Position numbers and translations under genes: made by a program. The notes under the pieces were generated by a model. It was given only the letters and a program-made list of their open reading frames with translations. It had not been told where the DNA came from and ran no database searches. A stretch of DNA of 64,000 nucleotides from the NCBI GenBank assembly GCA_036971475.1, contig JBAIZL010000003.1:48897342-48961341 (forward strand). The letters run 5' to 3'. This DNA is from Prosapia bicincta (taxonomy: Eukaryota > Arthropoda > Insecta > Hemiptera > Cercopidae). Of this stretch, positions 51,249-63,961 are shown piece by piece. Position 1 is the first letter of the stretch; every line of letters starts with the position of its first letter.

Positions 51249-53242
51249 GGGCGGGATTTAGTCCTTATGGGTGGATGTAGGTGTGAGAAGGAGGTACAAA
51301 CATAGCATTTCATCAATAGGGCGGTTTTTATACTTCAACGGGCGTGACTGCAGCGATTTGGGCAGTGATAGGTGTGTTCCTGATATTATTTGGGTTGTTA
51401 TTTCATATCTAGGTCGTATATAATAGAAAAATCAAAAGTAGAACAACAATAGTCTGTTTATTTTAGATTATTTACTCTAAATTGAGGTCATTCACCCTAA
51501 TGAACGATAAATAAAACGTCTTTATCAGTTTTGGGCGGGATTTAGTCCTTATGGGTGGATGTAGGTGTGAGAACGAGGTACAAACATAGCATTCCTTCAA
51601 TAGGGCGGTATTTATACTTCAACGGGCGTGACTGGAGCGATTTGGGCAGTGATAGGTGTGTTCCTGATATTATTTAAGTTGTTATTTCATATCTAGATCG
51701 TATATATTAGAAAAATCGAAAGTAGGTCAACAATAGTCTGTTTATTTTAGATTATTTACTCTAAATTGTGGTCATTCACCCTAATGAACGATAAATAAAA
51801 CGTATATTATCAGTTTTGGGCGGGATTTAGTCCTTATGGGTAGATGTAGGTGTAAGAAGGAGGTACAAACATAGCATTTCTTCAATAGGGCGGTATTTAT
51901 ACTTCAACGGGCGTGACTGGAGCGATTTGGGCAGTGATAGGTGTGTTCCTGATATTATTTAAGTTGTTATTTCATATCTAGATCGTATATATTAGAAAAA
52001 TCGAAAGTAGGTCAACAATAGTCTGTTTATTTTAGATTATTTACTCTAAATTGTGGTCATTCACCCTAATGAACGATAAATAAAACGTATATTATCAGTT
52101 TTGGGCGGGATTTAGTCCTTATGGGTGGATGTAGGTGTGAGAAGGAGGTACAAACATAGCATTTCTTCGATAGGGCGGTATTTATACTTCAACGGGCGTG
52201 ACTGGAGCGATTTGGGCAGTGATAGGTGTGTTCCTGATATTATTTAAGTTGTTATTTCATATCTAGATCGTATATATTAGAAAAATCGAAAGTAGGTCAA
52301 CAATAGTCTGTTTATTTTAGATTATTTACTCTAAATTGAGGTCATTCACAATAATGAACGATAAATAAAACGTATATTATCAGTTTTGGGCGGGATTTAG
52401 TCCTTATGGGTGGATGTAGGTGTGACAAGGAAGTACAAACATAGAATTTCTTCAATAGGGCGGTATTTATACTTCAACGGGCGTGACTGGAGCGATTTGG
52501 GCAGTGATAGGTGTGTTCCTGATATTATTTGGGATGTTATTTCATATCTAGGTCGTATATAATAGAAAAATCGAAAGTAGAACAACAATAGTCTGTTTAT
52601 TTTAGATTATTTACTCTAAATTGTGGTCATTCACCCTAATGAACGATAAATAAAACGTATATTATCCGTTTTGGGCGGGATTTAGTCCTTATGGGTGGAT
52701 GTAGGTGTGACAAGGAAGTACAAACATAGCATTTCTTCAATAGGGCGGTATTTATACTTCAACGGGCGTGACTGGAGCGATTTGGGCAGTGATAGGTGTG
52801 TTCCTGATATTATTTAAGTTGTTATTTCATATCAAGGTCGAATATAATAGAAAAATCGAAAGTAGAACAACAATAGTCTGTTTATTTTAGATTATTTACT
52901 CTAAATTGAGGTGGTTCGCCATAATGAACGATAAATAAAACGTCTATTATCAGTTTTGGGCGGTATTTAGTCCTTATGGGTGGATGTAGGTGTGACAAGG
53001 AAGTACAAACATAGCATTTCTTCAATAGGGCGGTATTTATACTTCAACGGGCGTGACTGGAGCGATTTGGGCAGTGATAGGTGTGTTCCTGATATTATTT
53101 AAGTTGTTATTTCATATCAAGGTCGAATATAATAGAAAAATCGAAAGTAGAACAACAATAGTCTGTTTATTTTAGATTATTTACTCTAAATTGAGGTGGT
53201 TCGCCATAATGAACGATAAATAAAACGTCTATTATCAGTTTT
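51249..53242 (+). repeat. 7-dimer higher-order repeat (1994 bp), copy 2
   Basis: Same order of marked dimers. Private changes include GAACGAGG, TTCTTCGATAGG, ACATAGAATTTC and GGGCGGTATTTAGTCC. Confidence 0.87.
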
Positions 53243-55236
53243 GGGCGGGATTTAGTCCTTATGGGTGGATGTAGGTGTGAGAAGGAGGTACAAACATAGC
53301 ATTTCATCAATAGGGCGGTTTTTATACTTCAACGGGCGTGACTGCAGCGATTTGGGCAGTGATAGGTGTGTTCCTGATATTATTTGGGTTGTTATTTCAT
53401 ATCTAGGTCGTATATAATAGAAAAATCAAAAGTAGAACAACAATAGTCTGTTTATTCTAGATTATTTACTCTAAATTGAGGTCATTCACCCTAATGAACG
53501 ATAAATAAAACGTCTTTATCAGTTTTGGGAGGGATTTAGTCCTTATGGGTGGATGTAGGTGTGAGAAGGAGGTACAAACATAGCATTCCTTCAATAGGGC
53601 AGTATTTATACTTCAACGGGCGTGACTGGAGCGATTTGGGCAGTGATAGGTGTGTTCCTGATATTATTTAAGTTGTTATTTCATATCTAGATCGTATATA
53701 TTAGAAAAATCGAAAGTAGGTCAACAATAGTCTGTTTATTTTAGATTATTTACTCTAAATTGTGGTCATTCACCCTAATGAACGATAAATAAAACGTATA
53801 TTATCAGTTTTGGGCGGGATTTAGTCCTTATGGGTAGATGTAGGTGTAAGAAGGAGGTACAAACATAGCATTTCTTCAATAGGGCGGTATTTATACTTCA
53901 ACGGGCGTGACTGGAGCGATTTGGGCAGTGATAGGTGTGTTCCTGATATTATTTAAGTTGTTATTTCATATCTAGATCGTATATATTAGAAAAATCGAAA
54001 GTAGGTCAACAATAGTCTGTTTATTTTAGATTATTTACTCTAAATTGTGGTCATTCACCCTAATGAACGATAAATAAAACGTATATTATCAGTTTTGGGC
54101 GGGATTTAGTCCTTATGGGTGGATGTAGGTGTGAGAAGGAGGTACAAACATAGCATTTCTTCAATAGGGCGGTATTTATACTTCAACGGGCGTGACTGGA
54201 GCGATTTGGGCAGTGATAGGTGTGTTCCTGATATTATTTAAGTTGTTATTTCATATCTAGATCGTATATATTAGAAAAATCGAAAGTAGGTCAACAATAG
54301 TCTGTTTATTTTAGATTATTTACTCTAAATTGAGGTCATTCACAATAATGAACGATAAATAAAACGTATATTATCAGTTTTGGGCGGGATTTAGTCCTTA
54401 TGGGTGGATGTAGGTGTGACAAGGAAGTACAAACATAGCATTTCTTCAATAGGGCGGTATTTATACTTCAACGGGCGTGACTGGAGCGATTTGGGCAGTG
54501 ATAGGTGTGTTCCTGATATTATTTGGGATGTTATTTCATATCTAGGTCGTATATAATAGAAAAATCGAAAGTAGAACAACAATAGTCTGTTTATTTTAGA
54601 TTATTTACTCTAAATTGTGGTCATTCACCCTAATGAACGATAAATAAAACGTATATTATCCGTTTTGGGCGGGATTTAGTCCTTATGGGTGGATGTAGGT
54701 GTGACAAGGAAGTACAAACATAGCATTTCTTCAATAGGGCGGTATTTATACTTCAACGGGCGTGACTGGAGCGATTTGGGCAGTGATAGGTGTGTTCCTG
54801 ATATTATTTAAGTTGTTATTTCATATCAAGGTCGAATATAATAGAAAAATCGAAAGTAGAACAACAATAGTCTGTTTATTTTAGATTATTTACTCTAAAT
54901 TGAGGTGGTTCGCCATAATGAACGATAAATAAAACGTCTATTATCAGTTTTGGGCGGGATTTAGTCCTTATGGGTGGATGTAGGTGTGACAAGGAAGTAC
55001 AAACATAGCATTTCTTCAATAGGGCGGTATTTATACTTCAACGGGCGTGACTGGAGCGATTTGGGCAGTGATAGGTGTGTTCCTGATATTATTTAAGTTG
55101 TTATTTCATATCAAGGTCGAATATAATAGAAAAATCGAAAGTAGAACAACAATAGTCTGTTTATTTTAGATTATTTACTCTAAATTGAGGTGGTTCGCCA
55201 TAATGAACGATAAATAAAACGTCTATTATCAGTTTT
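53243..55236 (+). repeat. 7-dimer higher-order repeat (1994 bp), copy 3
   Basis: Third consecutive copy. A fourth, rearranged copy lacking one dimer starts near 57229. The block that follows copy 3 (from 55237, marker GTGTGGTCCTG at about 55361) recurs at +3417 (about 58778). Confidence 0.85.
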
Positions 55237-58200
55237 GGGCGGGATTTAGTCCTTATGGGTGGATGTAGGTGTGACAAGGAGGTACAAACATAGCATTTCT
55301 TCAATAGGGCGGTATTTATACTTCAACGGGCGTGACTGGAGCGATTTGGGCAGTAATAGGTGTGGTCCTGATATTATTTAAGTTGTTATTTCATATCTAG
55401 ATCGTATATATTAGAAAAGTCGAAAGTAGAACAACAATAGTCTGTTTATTTTAGATTATGTACTCTAAATTGAGGTGGTTCACCCTAATGAACGATAAAT
55501 AAAACGTCTATAATCAGTTTTGGGCGGGATTTAGTCCTTATGGGTGGATGTAGGTGTGAGAAGGAGGTACAAACATAGCATTTCTTCAATAGGGCGGTAT
55601 TTATACTTCAACGAGCGTGACTGGAGCGATTTGGGCAGTGATAGGTGTGTTCCTGATATTATTTAAGTTGTTATTTCATATCTAGATCGTATATATTAGA
55701 AAAGTCGAAAGTAGAACAACAATAGTCTGTTTATTTTAGATTATGTACTCTAAATTGAGGTGGTTCACCCTAATGAACGATAAATAAAACGTCTATAATC
55801 AGTTTTGGGCGGGATTTAGTCCTTATGGGTGGATGTAGGTGTGAGAAGGAGGTACAAACATAGCATTTCTTCAATAGGGCGGTATTTATACTTCAACGGG
55901 CGTGACTGGAGCGATTTGGGCAGTGATAGGTGTGTTCCTGATATTATTTGGGTTGTTATTTCATATCTAGGTCGTATATAATAGAAAAATCGAAAGTAGA
56001 ACAACAATAGTCTGTTTATTTTAGATTATTTACTCTAAATTGAGGTCATTCACCCTAATGAACGATAAATAAAACGTCTATATCGGTTTTAAGCCTGATT
56101 TAGTCCTTATGGGTGGATGTAGGTGTGAGAAGGAGGTACAAACATAGCATTTCTTCAATAGGGCGGTATTTATACTTCAACGGGCGTGACTGGAGCGATT
56201 TGGGCAGTGATAGGTGTGTTCCTGATATTATTTGGGTTGTTATTTCATATCTAGGTCGTATATAATAGAAAAATCAAAAATAGAACAACAATAGTCTGTT
56301 TATTTTAGATTATTTACTCTAAATTGAGGTCATTCACCCTAATGAAAGATAAATAAAACGTCTATATCAGTTTTGGGCGGGATTTAGTCCTTATGGGTGG
56401 ATGTAGGTGTGAGAAGGAGGTACAAACATAGCATTCCTTCAATAGGGCAGTATTTATACTTCAACGGGCGTGACTGGAGCGATTTGGGCAGTGATAGGTG
56501 TGTTCCTGATATTATTTAAGTTGTTATTTCATATCTAGATCGTATATATTAGAAAAATCGAAAGTAGAACAACAATAGTCTGTTTATTTTAGATTATTTA
56601 CTCTAAATTGTGGTCATTCACCCTAATGAACGATAAATAAAACGTATATTATCAGTTTTGGGCGGGATTTAGTCCTTATGGGTAGATGTAGGTGTGAGAA
56701 GGAGGTACAAACATAGCATTTCTTCAATAGGGCGGTATTTATACTTCAACGGGCGTGACTGGAGCGATTTGGGCAGTGATAGGTGTGTTCCTGATATTAT
56801 TTAAGTTGTTATTTCATATCTAGATCGTATATATTAGAAAAATCGAAAGTAGGTCAACAATAGTCTGTTTATTTTAGATTATTTACTCTAAATTGTGGTC
56901 ATTCACCCTAATGAACGATAAATAAAACGTATATTATCAGTTTTGGGCGGGATTTAGTCCTTATGGGTGGATGTAGGTGTGAGAAGGAGGTACAAACATA
57001 GCATTTCTTCAATAGGGCGGTATTTATACTTCAACGGGCGTGACTGGAGCGATTTGGGCAGTGATAGGTGTGTTCCTGATATTATTTGGGTTGTTATTTC
57101 ATATCTAGGTCGTATATAATAGAAAAATCAAAAGTAGAACAACAATAGTCTGTTTATTTTAGATTATTTACTCTAAATTGAGGTCATTCACCCTAATGAA
57201 CGATAAATAAAACGTCTTTATCAGTTTTGGGCGGGATTTAGTCCTTATGGGTGGATGTAGGTGTGAGAAGGAGGTACAAACATAGCATTCCTTCAATAGG
57301 GCAGTATTTATACTTCAACGGGCGTGACTGGAGCGATTTGGGCAGTGATAGGTGTGTTCCTGATATTATTTAAGTTGTTATTTCATATCTAGATCGTATA
57401 TATTAGAAAAATCGAAAGTAGGTCAACAATAGTCTGTTTATTTTAGATTATTTACTCTAAATTGTGGTCATTCACCCTAATGAACGATAAATAAAACGTA
57501 TATTATCAGTTTTGGGAGGGATTTAGTCCTTATGGGTAGATGTAGGTGTAAGAAGGAGGTACAAACATAGCATTTCTTCAATAGGGCGGTATTTATACTT
57601 CAACGGGCGTGACTGGAGCGATTTGGGCAGTGATAGGTGTGTTCCTGATATTATTTAAGTTGTTATTTCATATCTAGATCGTATATATTAGAAAAATCGA
57701 AAGTAGGTCAACAATAGTCTGTTTATTTTAGATTATTTACTCTAAATTGAGGTCATTCACAATAATGAACGATAAATAAAACGTATATTATCAGTTTTGG
57801 GCGGGATTTAGTCCTTATGGGTGGATGTAGGTGTGACAAGGAAGTACAAACATAGCATTTCTTCAATAGGGCGGTATTTATACTTCAACGGGCGTGACTG
57901 AAGCGATTTGGGCACTGATAGGTGTGTTCCTGATATTATTTGGGATGTTATTTCATATCTAGGTCGTATATAATAGAAAAATCGAAAGTAGAACAACAAT
58001 AGTCTGTTTATTTTAGATTATTTACTCTAAATTGTGGTCATTCACCCTAATGAACGATAAATAAAACGTATATTATCCGTTTTGGGCGGGATTTAGTCCT
58101 TATGGGTGGATGTAGGTGTGAGAAGGAAGTACAAACATAGCATTTCTTCAATAGGGCGGTATTTATACTTCAACGGGCGTGACTGGAGCGATTTGGGCAG

Positions 58201-61053
58201 TGATAGGTGTGTTCCTGATATTATTTAAGTTGTTATTTCATATCAAGGTCGAATATAATAGAAAAATCGAAAGTAGAACAACAATAGTCTGTTTATTTTA
58301 GATTATTTACTCTAAATTGAGGTGGTTCGCCATAATGAACGATAAATAAAACGTCTATTATCAGTTTTGGGCGGGATTTAGTCCTTATGGGTGGATGTAG
58401 GTGTGAGAAGGAGGTACAAACATAGCATTTCTTCAATAGGGCGGTATTTATACTTCAACGGGCGTGACTGGAGCGATTTGGGCAGTGATAGGTGTGTTCC
58501 TGATATTATTTAAGTTGTTATTTCATATCAAGGTCGAATATAATAGAAAAATCGAAAGTAGAACAACAATAGTCTGTTTATTTTAGATTATTTACTCTAA
58601 ATTGAGGTGGTTCGCCATAATGAACGATAAATAAAACGTCTATTATCAGTTTTGGGCGGGATTTAGTCCTTATGGGTTTATGTAGGTGTGACAAGGAGGT
58701 ACAAACATAGCATTTCTTCAATAGGGCGGTATTTATACTTCAACGGGCGTGACTGGAGCGATTTGGGCAGTAATAGGTGTGGTCCTGATATTATTTAAGT
58801 TGTTATTTCATATCTAGATCGTATATATTAGAAAAGTCGAAAGTAGAACAACAATAGTCTGTTTATTCTAGATTATGTACTCTAAATTGAGGTGGTTCAC
58901 CCTAATGAACGATAAATAAAACGTCTATAATCAGTTTTGGGCGGGATTTAGTCCTTATGGGTGGATGTAGGTGTGAGAAGGAGGTACAAACATAGCATTT
59001 CTTCAATAGGGCGGTATTTATACTTCAACGAGCGTGACTGGAGCGATTTGGGCAGTGATAGGTGTGTTCCTGATATTATTTAAGTTGTTATTTCATATCT
59101 AGATCGTATATATTAGAAAAGTCGAAAGTAGAACAACAATAGTCTGTTTATTTTAGATTATGTACTCTAAATTGAGGTGGTTCACCCTAATGAACGATAA
59201 ATAAAACGTCTATAATCAGTTTTGGGCGGGATTTAGTCCTTATGGGTGGATGTAGGTGTGAGAAGGAGGTACAAACATAGCATTTCTTCAATAGGGCGGT
59301 ATTTATACTTCAACGGGCGTGACTGCAGCGATTTGGGCAGTGATAGGTGTGTTCCTGATATTATTTGGGTTGTTATTTCATATCTAGGTCGTATATAATA
59401 GAAAAATCGAAAGTAGAACAACAATAGTCTGTTTATTTTAGATTATTTACTCTAAATTGAGGTCATTCACCCTAATGAACGATAAATAAAACGTATATTA
59501 TCAGTTTTGGGTGGGATTTAGTCCTTATGGGTGGATGTAGGTGTGAGAAGGAGGTACAAACATAGCATTTCTTCAATAGGGCGGTATTTATACTTCAACG
59601 GGCGTGACTGCAGCGATTTGGGCAGTGATAGGTGTGTTCCTGATATTATTTGGGATGTTATTTCTTATCTAGGTCGTATATAATAGAAAAATCGAAAGTA
59701 GAACAACAATAGTCTGTTTATTTTAGATTATTTACTCTAAATTGAGGTCATTCACCCTAATGAAAGATAAATAAAACGTCTATATCAGTTTTGGGCGGGA
59801 TTTAGTCCTTATGGGTGGATGAAGGTGTGAGAAGGAGGTACAAACATAGCATTTCTTCAATAGGGCGGTATTTATACTTCAACGGGCGTGACTGCAGCGA
59901 TTTGGGCAGTGATAGGTGTGTTCCTGATATTATTTGGGATGTTATTTCTTATCTAGGTCGTATATAATAGAAAAATCGAAAGTAGAACAACAATAGTCTG
60001 TTTATTTTAGATTATTTACTCTAAATTGAGGTCATTCACCCTAATGAAAGATAAATAAAACGTCTATATCAGTTTTGGGCGGGATTTAGTCCTTATGGGT
60101 GGATGTAGGTGTGAGAAGGAGGTACAAACATAGCATTTCTTCAATAGGGCGGTATTTATACTTCAACGGGCGTGACTGGAGCGATTTGGGCAGTGATAGG
60201 TGTGTTCCTGATATTATTTGGGTTGTTATTTCATATCTAGGTCGTATATAATAGAAAAATCGAAAGTAGAACAACAATAGTCTGTTTATTTTAGATTATT
60301 TACTCTAAATTGAGGTCATTCACCCTAATGAAAGATAAATAAAACGTCTATATCAGTTTTGGGCGGGATTTAGTCCTTATGGGTGGATGTAGGTATGAGA
60401 AGGAGGTACAAACATAGCATTTCTTCAATAGGGCGGTATTTATACTTCAACGGGCGTGACTGGAGCGATTTGGGCAGTAATAGGTGTGTTCCTGATATTA
60501 TTTGGGTTGTTATTTCATATCTAGGTCGTATATAATAGAAAAATCGAAAGTAGAACAACAATAGTCTGTTTATTTTAGATTATTTACTCTAAATTGTGGT
60601 CATTCACCCTAATGAAAGATAAATAAAACGTATATTATCAGTTTTGGGCGGGATTTAGTCCTTATGGGTGGATGTAGGTGTGAGAAGGAGGTACAAACAT
60701 AGCATTTCATCAATAGGGCGGTATTTATACTTCAACGGGCGTGACTGCAGCGATTTGGGCAGTGATAGGTGTGTTCCTGATATTATTTGGGTTGTTATTT
60801 CATATCTAGGTCGTATATAATAGAAAAATCGAAAGTAGAACAACAATAGTCTGTTTATTTTAGATTATTTACTCTAAATTGAGGTGGTTCGCCATAATGA
60901 ACGATAAATAAAACGTCTATTATCAGTTTTGGGCGGGATTTAGTCCTTATGGGTGGATGTAGGTGTGAGAAGGAGGTACAAACATAGCATTCCTTCAAAA
61001 AGGGCGGTATTTATACTTCAACGGGCGTGACTGGAGCGATTTGGGCAGTGATA

Positions 61054-63316
61054 ACACGTCCACTGCTGCGACACACATGGTATTGCAAACATTTCTGAGC
61101 CTTTAGGTATCCATCTTGGTGTTACGGTCGCCAGGACCTGCAAGGTGCTGTCACAGGTCCACTGCTGCGACACACAAGGAATTGCAAACATTTCTGAGCC
61201 TTTATGCATCCATCTTGGTGTTACGGTAGCCAGGACCTGCAAGAGGCTGCAACATGTCAGATACTGCGACACACATGGGGTTGCAAACACTGATGAGCCT
61301 TTATGCATCCATCTTGGTGTTACGGTAGCCAGGTCCTGCAAGGTGGAGCCACAGGTCCACTGCTGCGACACACAAGGAATTGCAAACATTTCTGAGCCTT
61401 TAGGTATCCATCTTGGCGTTACGGTCGCCAGGACCTGCAAGGTGCTGTCACAGGTCCACTGCTACGACACACAAGGAGTTGCAATCACAGCTGAGCCTTT
61501 ATGGATCCATCTTGGTGTTACGGTCGCCAGGACCTGTAAGGTGCTGTCACAGGTCCACTGCTGCGACACACAAGGAGTTTCAATCACTGCTGAGCCTTTA
61601 GGTATCCATCTTGGTGTTACGGTCTCCAGGACCTGCAAGGTGCTGTCACAGGTCCACTACTGAGACACAAATTGTTGAAATCACTGCTGAGCCTTTATGG
61701 ATCCAACTTGGTGTTACGGTAGCCAGGTCCTGAAAGGTACTGTAACAGGTTAGATGCTGCGACACACAAGGAGTTGCAAACATTTCTAACCCTTTAGGCA
61801 TCCATCTTGGTGTTACGGTCGCCAAGACCTGCAAGGTGGAGAAACAGGTCCACTGCTGCGACACACAAGGGGTTGCAAACATTTCTGAGCCTTTATGCAT
61901 CCATCTTGGTGTTACGATCGCCAGGATTTGCAAGGTGGAGCCACAGGTCCACTGCTGCGACACACAAGGTATTGCAAACATTTCTAAGCCTTTATGTATC
62001 CATCTTGGTGTTATGGTCGCCAGGACTTGCAAGGTGGAACACATGTCCACTGCTGCGACACACAAGGTATTACAAAAATTTCTGAGCCTTTAGGTATCCA
62101 TCTTGGTGTTACGATCGCCAGGATTTGCAAGGTGGAGCCACATGTCCACTGCTGCGACACACAAGGTATTATAAAATTTTCTGAGCCTTTAGGTATCCAT
62201 CTTGGTGTTATGGTCGCCAGGACTTGCAAGGTGGAACACATGTCCACTGCTGCGACACACAAGGTATTACAAATATTTCTGAGCCTTTAGGTATCCATCT
62301 TGGTGTTACGATCGCCAGGACTTGCAAGGTGGAGCCACAGGTCCACTGCTGCGACACACAAGGTATTGCAAACATTTCTAAGCCTTTAGGTATCGATCTT
62401 GGTGTTACGGTCGCCAGGACCTGCAAGGTGCTGTCACAGGTCCACTGCTACGACATACAAGATATTGCAAACATTTCTGAGCCTTTATGCATCCATCTTG
62501 GTGTTATGGTCGCCAGGACTTCAAGGTGGAACACATGTCCACTGCTGCGACACACAAGGTATTACAAAAATTTCTGAGCCTTTAGGTATCCATCTTGGTG
62601 TTACGATCGCCAGGATTTGCAAGGTGCTGTCACAGGTCCACTGCTGCGACACACAAGGAGTTTCAATCACTGCTGAGCCTTTAGGTATCCATCTTGGTGT
62701 TACGGTCGCCAGGACCTGCAAGGTGGAGCCACAGGTCCACTGCTACGACATACAAGATATTGCAAACATTTCTGAGCCTTTATGTATCCATCTTGGTGTT
62801 ACGGTCGCCAGGACCTGCAAGGTGCTGTCACAGGTCCACTGCTGCGACACACAAGGAGTTGTAAACACAGCTGAGCCTTTAGGCATCCATCTTCCTGTTA
62901 CGGTCGCCAGTCCTGCAAGATGCTGTCTCAGGTCGTCCACTGTTACGACACACAAGGTGTTGCAAACACAGCTGAGCCTTTAGGCATCCATCTTGGTTTT
63001 ACGGTTGCCAGGTCCTGCAAGGTGCTGCCACAGGTCCACTGCTACGACACACAAGGTGTTGCAAACACAGCTGAGCCTTTAGGCATCCATCTTCCTGTTA
63101 CGGTCGCCAGGTCCTGCAAGATGCTGTCTCAGGTCGTCCACTGTTACGACACACAAGGAGTTGCAAATACTGATGAGCCTTTAGGCATCCATCTCGGTGT
63201 TACGTTCTCCAGATCTTCAAGGCGCTGCCAAAGGCCAACTGTTGCGTTACACAAGGCGTTGCAAACATTTCTGAGCATTTAGGCGTCCATCTTGCCGTTA
63301 CGGTCGCCATGTTGGA
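61054..63316 (-). repeat. 99-bp satellite array, inverted copy of the S97 family
   Basis: About 23 monomers. CTGCGA anchors at 61165, 61264 and 61363 give a 99-bp period. Read on the minus strand the monomer is CAGCAGTGGACCTGT, ACAGCACCTTGCAGG, TGGCGACCGTAACACC, AAGATGGATACC, AAAGGCTCAG and TTGCAATTCCTTGTGTG. This is the same order and spelling as the left array, in reverse orientation. Because 99 is a multiple of three, open frames of up to 194 codons run through it on both strands, but indels keep breaking them into different frames, so I read it as non-coding. A short sub-pattern with GGTGGAACACATG recurs at 62034, 62231 and 62526. The outer edge is again the most divergent part. Confidence 0.93.
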
Positions 63317-63961
63317 TTACTTAATTAATTGTAATAAAGATTTTTGTATTGTGGTTAGTAGGTTTTATTTATTCAGTTAAAAAAAAAAAGTTTTTAAAGC
63401 AATCTCTTTAATTTCTACTCAGTTGCCAGAGCCTTCTTGAAACATATAACTTTGTTCAATAATCAATATAAAACATATGTTTATAACAATAAACTATTAT
63501 TGCCTATGGTATAACATTGTTATATTTATAGGGCCTATAAAATTACAAGCCTGTGTCATTATTTCCTTATTAGTTTTATTTTAAGACTATGATTTTGCAA
63601 TGACAATATACAAGAGCATTAAGGGGACATATACGCCTACGTTGTTTATCAAAAAACAATTACTTTTGATATTTTGCTACATATTTTTTTGATTACAATG
63701 ATATGTAATGCACATACATTTTATTTGCATATAAATTACACACAAAATATATAGTCTAAGTTGCCATACGTACATTGCATCTAAGAATTGGTCGATACAA
63801 GAGCGTACAAGTACAGACTCTGATTATATACATATTACTGAGTAATTCTGTTGGTAAATTTTACTTTCATATGTTTGTTAACCTGCAAATAGTTATTATT
63901 TAGCAAATGACGAGGAAGACAAAACTTTTCTACTATTCTTATGTTTGGTTTTTACGGTTAG
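63317..63961. other. AT-rich unique DNA right of the satellite block
   Basis: About 645 bases, very AT-rich, with an A11 run near 63380. No ORF, RNA gene or repeat is evident. It shows no similarity to the left flank at 6839-7380 that I could see. The right end is pyrimidine-rich before TTACGGTTAG. Confidence 0.5.

Larger units (their letters stand above)
11051..61053 (+). repeat. 50-kb composite AB satellite (A = 111 bp, B = 174 bp)
   Basis: The whole stretch is built from two modules in one orientation. A starts GGGCGGGATTTAGTCC, continues GGTGTGAGAAGGAGGTAC and GGGCGGTATTTATACTTC, and ends GACTGCAGCGATTT or GACTGGAGCGATTT. B starts GGGCAGTGATAGGTGTG, continues ATCGAAAGTAGAACAAC and CTCTAAATTGAGGTC, and ends ATTATCAGTTTT or CAGTATT. 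A is about 47% GC and strongly G-over-C on this strand; B is about 29% GC. The array begins inside B (about base 96 of B) at 11051 and ends 11 bases into B at 61053. Minus-strand open frames of 62-63 codons recur once per dimer and one of 182 codons crosses an A run. They follow the repeat unit, lack any coding signature and are not called as genes. Confidence 0.98.
24782..61053 (+). repeat. AB satellite, zone of regular 285-bp AB dimers
   Basis: From 24782 rightwards A and B alternate one to one, giving about 127 dimers of 283-285 bp. Two B sub-types mix: GGTCATTCACCCTAATGAAC and GGTGGTTCGCCATAATGAAC, plus CACAATAATG forms. Other linked markers are ATTTGGGTTG versus ATTTAAGTTG, AGGTCGTATATAATAG versus AGATCGTATATATTAG, and GTAGAACAACAA versus GTAGGTCAACAA. 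These markers define nested higher-order repeats listed separately. Confidence 0.95.

Noticed and set aside
11051..61053. CENP-B box or telomere-type motif in the satellites
   Set aside because: I looked for a CENP-B-like TTCG...CGGGA pattern and for short telomeric runs such as TTAGG or TTAGGG arrays and found none.
61145..63282. Open frames of 98-194 codons with 33-residue repeats on the plus strand, and 66-140 codons on the minus strand
   Set aside because: A 99-bp period keeps all frames open by arithmetic. Indels shift the open frame five times in 2.2 kb, both strands are open, and the related 97-bp array has no frame at all.
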